Assembly (NCBI RefSeq): GCF_009769735.1
Contig: NZ_WSRO01000002.1
Span: 6,584,001-6,648,000 of the forward strand
Direction of reading: 5' to 3'
From: Streptomyces sp. BA2
GTDB taxonomy: Bacteria; Actinomycetota; Actinomycetes; Streptomycetales; Streptomycetaceae
DNA: 64,000 nucleotides
This document shows, one piece after another, positions 63,417-64,000 of this stretch. The position numbers and the translations under genes are program-made. How positions within the stretch are numbered: position 1 is the first letter of the stretch; each line of letters begins with the position of its first letter. The notes beneath the pieces are model-generated. The model searched no databases, was not told the origin of the DNA, and saw nothing but the letters and a program-made list of their open reading frames with translations.

Positions 63417-64000
63417 CTACGAGAGTGCGCCGCCGGACCGCATGTCCTGAACGCGCAGGGCATGCAGTGTGTCGATGCGGTTGGTCGTGATCGCGTCGAC
63501 GCCGAGGTCGATGAGGCGGCGCATCGCGCGCTTCGTGTCCGGTGTCCAGGCCGAGACGAGCAGCCCCTGGCGCTGCACCTGCCCGACCAGTTCACGCCCG
63601 AGCAGCGAGAAGCGGTAGTTGAGCCAGCGGGGTTTGATCGCGTCGAGCACGGCGTGGCGCGGCGGGGCCAGGGTCGTCCAGGTCAGGGCGATCTCGGCGG
63701 CGGGATCCGCCGCGCGCACCGCGAGCATCGTCCGGGCGCCCGCGCAGTAGTACACCCGCTCCGACGCCCCGCAGTCGGCGACGGCGCCGACGACCGCGCG
63801 TACGGACTCCGGTGTGGCGCCCGGCAGATCCACCATGAGCCGGTGGCCTTCGGTCGCCGCGATGGTCTCTTCGAGCGTGGGTACGCCGCCCTCGGTGAGG
63901 CCGCGCACCTCGTCCGCGGAGAGCACGGACAAGGGGCGGTCGAGTTCCCACAGACGCTTGAGGGTCGCGTCGTGCAGCAGGACGGGGACGCCGTCACGGC
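63417..64000 (-). CDS. Glycerophosphodiester phosphodiesterase family protein, 5' end cut by window
   Basis: About 193 C-terminal residues are present. The frame enters at 64000 with DGVPVLLHDATLKRLWELD, the conserved GDPD segment holding a metal-site His-Asp, and continues through VPTLEETIAATEGHRLMVDL (metal-site Glu is replaced by an Asp-containing DLPG) to AWTPDTKRAMRRLIDLGVDAITTNRID near the end. It hydrolyses glycerophosphodiesters in the family; activity is likely but the missing N-terminus holds the first catalytic His. Confidence 0.82.
   Translation of the reverse strand, partial: RDGVPVLLHDATLKRLWELDRPLSVLSADEVRGLTEGGVPTLEETIAATEGHRLMVDLPGATPESVRAVVGAVADCGASERVYYCAGARTMLAVRAADPAAEIALTWTTLAPPRHAVLDAIKPRWLNYRFSLLGRELVGQVQRQGLLVSAWTPDTKRAMRRLIDLGVDAITTNRIDTLHALRVQDMRSGGALS

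Overview
The window is high-GC actinobacterial chromosome and almost certainly Streptomyces. Coding is dense, G/C dominates third codon positions, GTG starts are frequent, and gene order follows what I recall of the Streptomyces coelicolor core from the glucose permease gene glcP1 and ftsY through nsdA, amtB-glnK-glnD, ffh, rpsP-rimM-trmD-rplS, sipWXYZ, whiG, rpsB-tsf, pyrH-frr-cdsA and rlmN to a polyamine-use cluster. Family calls come from motifs read in the translations. No database search was possible.

Region by region. 1-5.9 kb: 3' part of a sugar-porter permease, a flavin-dependent oxidoreductase, an NCS1 nucleobase permease, the SRP receptor ftsY and a small, probably inactive prim-pol protein. 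6.3-12.3 kb: nsdA, then the nitrogen operon amtB-glnK-glnD with a GlnR-like site upstream. 12.6-21.3 kb: ffh, an FtsH-type protease, a mycothiol-enzyme-like protein, a LysR regulator, a methyltransferase divergent from an archaeal/eukaryal-type prolyl-tRNA synthetase, and a SprT-like zinc protein. 21.4-33.1 kb: a long, tightly packed stretch on the plus strand: rpsP-khpA-rimM-trmD-rplS, four tandem signal peptidases, a NUDIX hydrolase, DUF2469, yraN, yifB, dprA and the sporulation sigma factor whiG. 33.1-39.6 kb: a TetR regulator, a secreted M23-type protein ending in a 21-bp-period tandem repeat, then rpsB-tsf-pyrH-frr-cdsA with clear hairpin terminators or attenuators. 39.7-46.1 kb: an alpha/beta hydrolase, rlmN, and a TPP riboswitch leading a thiBPQ-type thiamine importer. 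46.1-51 kb: accessory genes, including three copies of a 118-bp-period repeat and a two-gene ABC exporter with a degenerate ATPase. 51-58.7 kb: class III aminotransferase, Lrp/AsnC regulator, aldehyde dehydrogenase, a RING/TerD-like giant protein and a PotD-like Tat lipoprotein, together suggesting polyamine uptake and catabolism. 58.8-64 kb: a secreted CHRD-like protein with a class F-like sortase, a serine hydrolase, an HxlR regulator, an F420-reductase-like protein, a 55-aa membrane protein and a truncated glycerophosphodiesterase.

The most unusual features are the many short tandem duplications (10-21 bp units, plus 118 bp) at gene starts, ends and intergenic gaps, one of which appears to have displaced the thiB start codon; the RING-plus-TerD-like protein; the second-type ProRS; and the CHRD/sortase pair without a recognisable sorting motif. 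No insertion sequence, prophage, CRISPR array, tRNA or rRNA gene was recognised.
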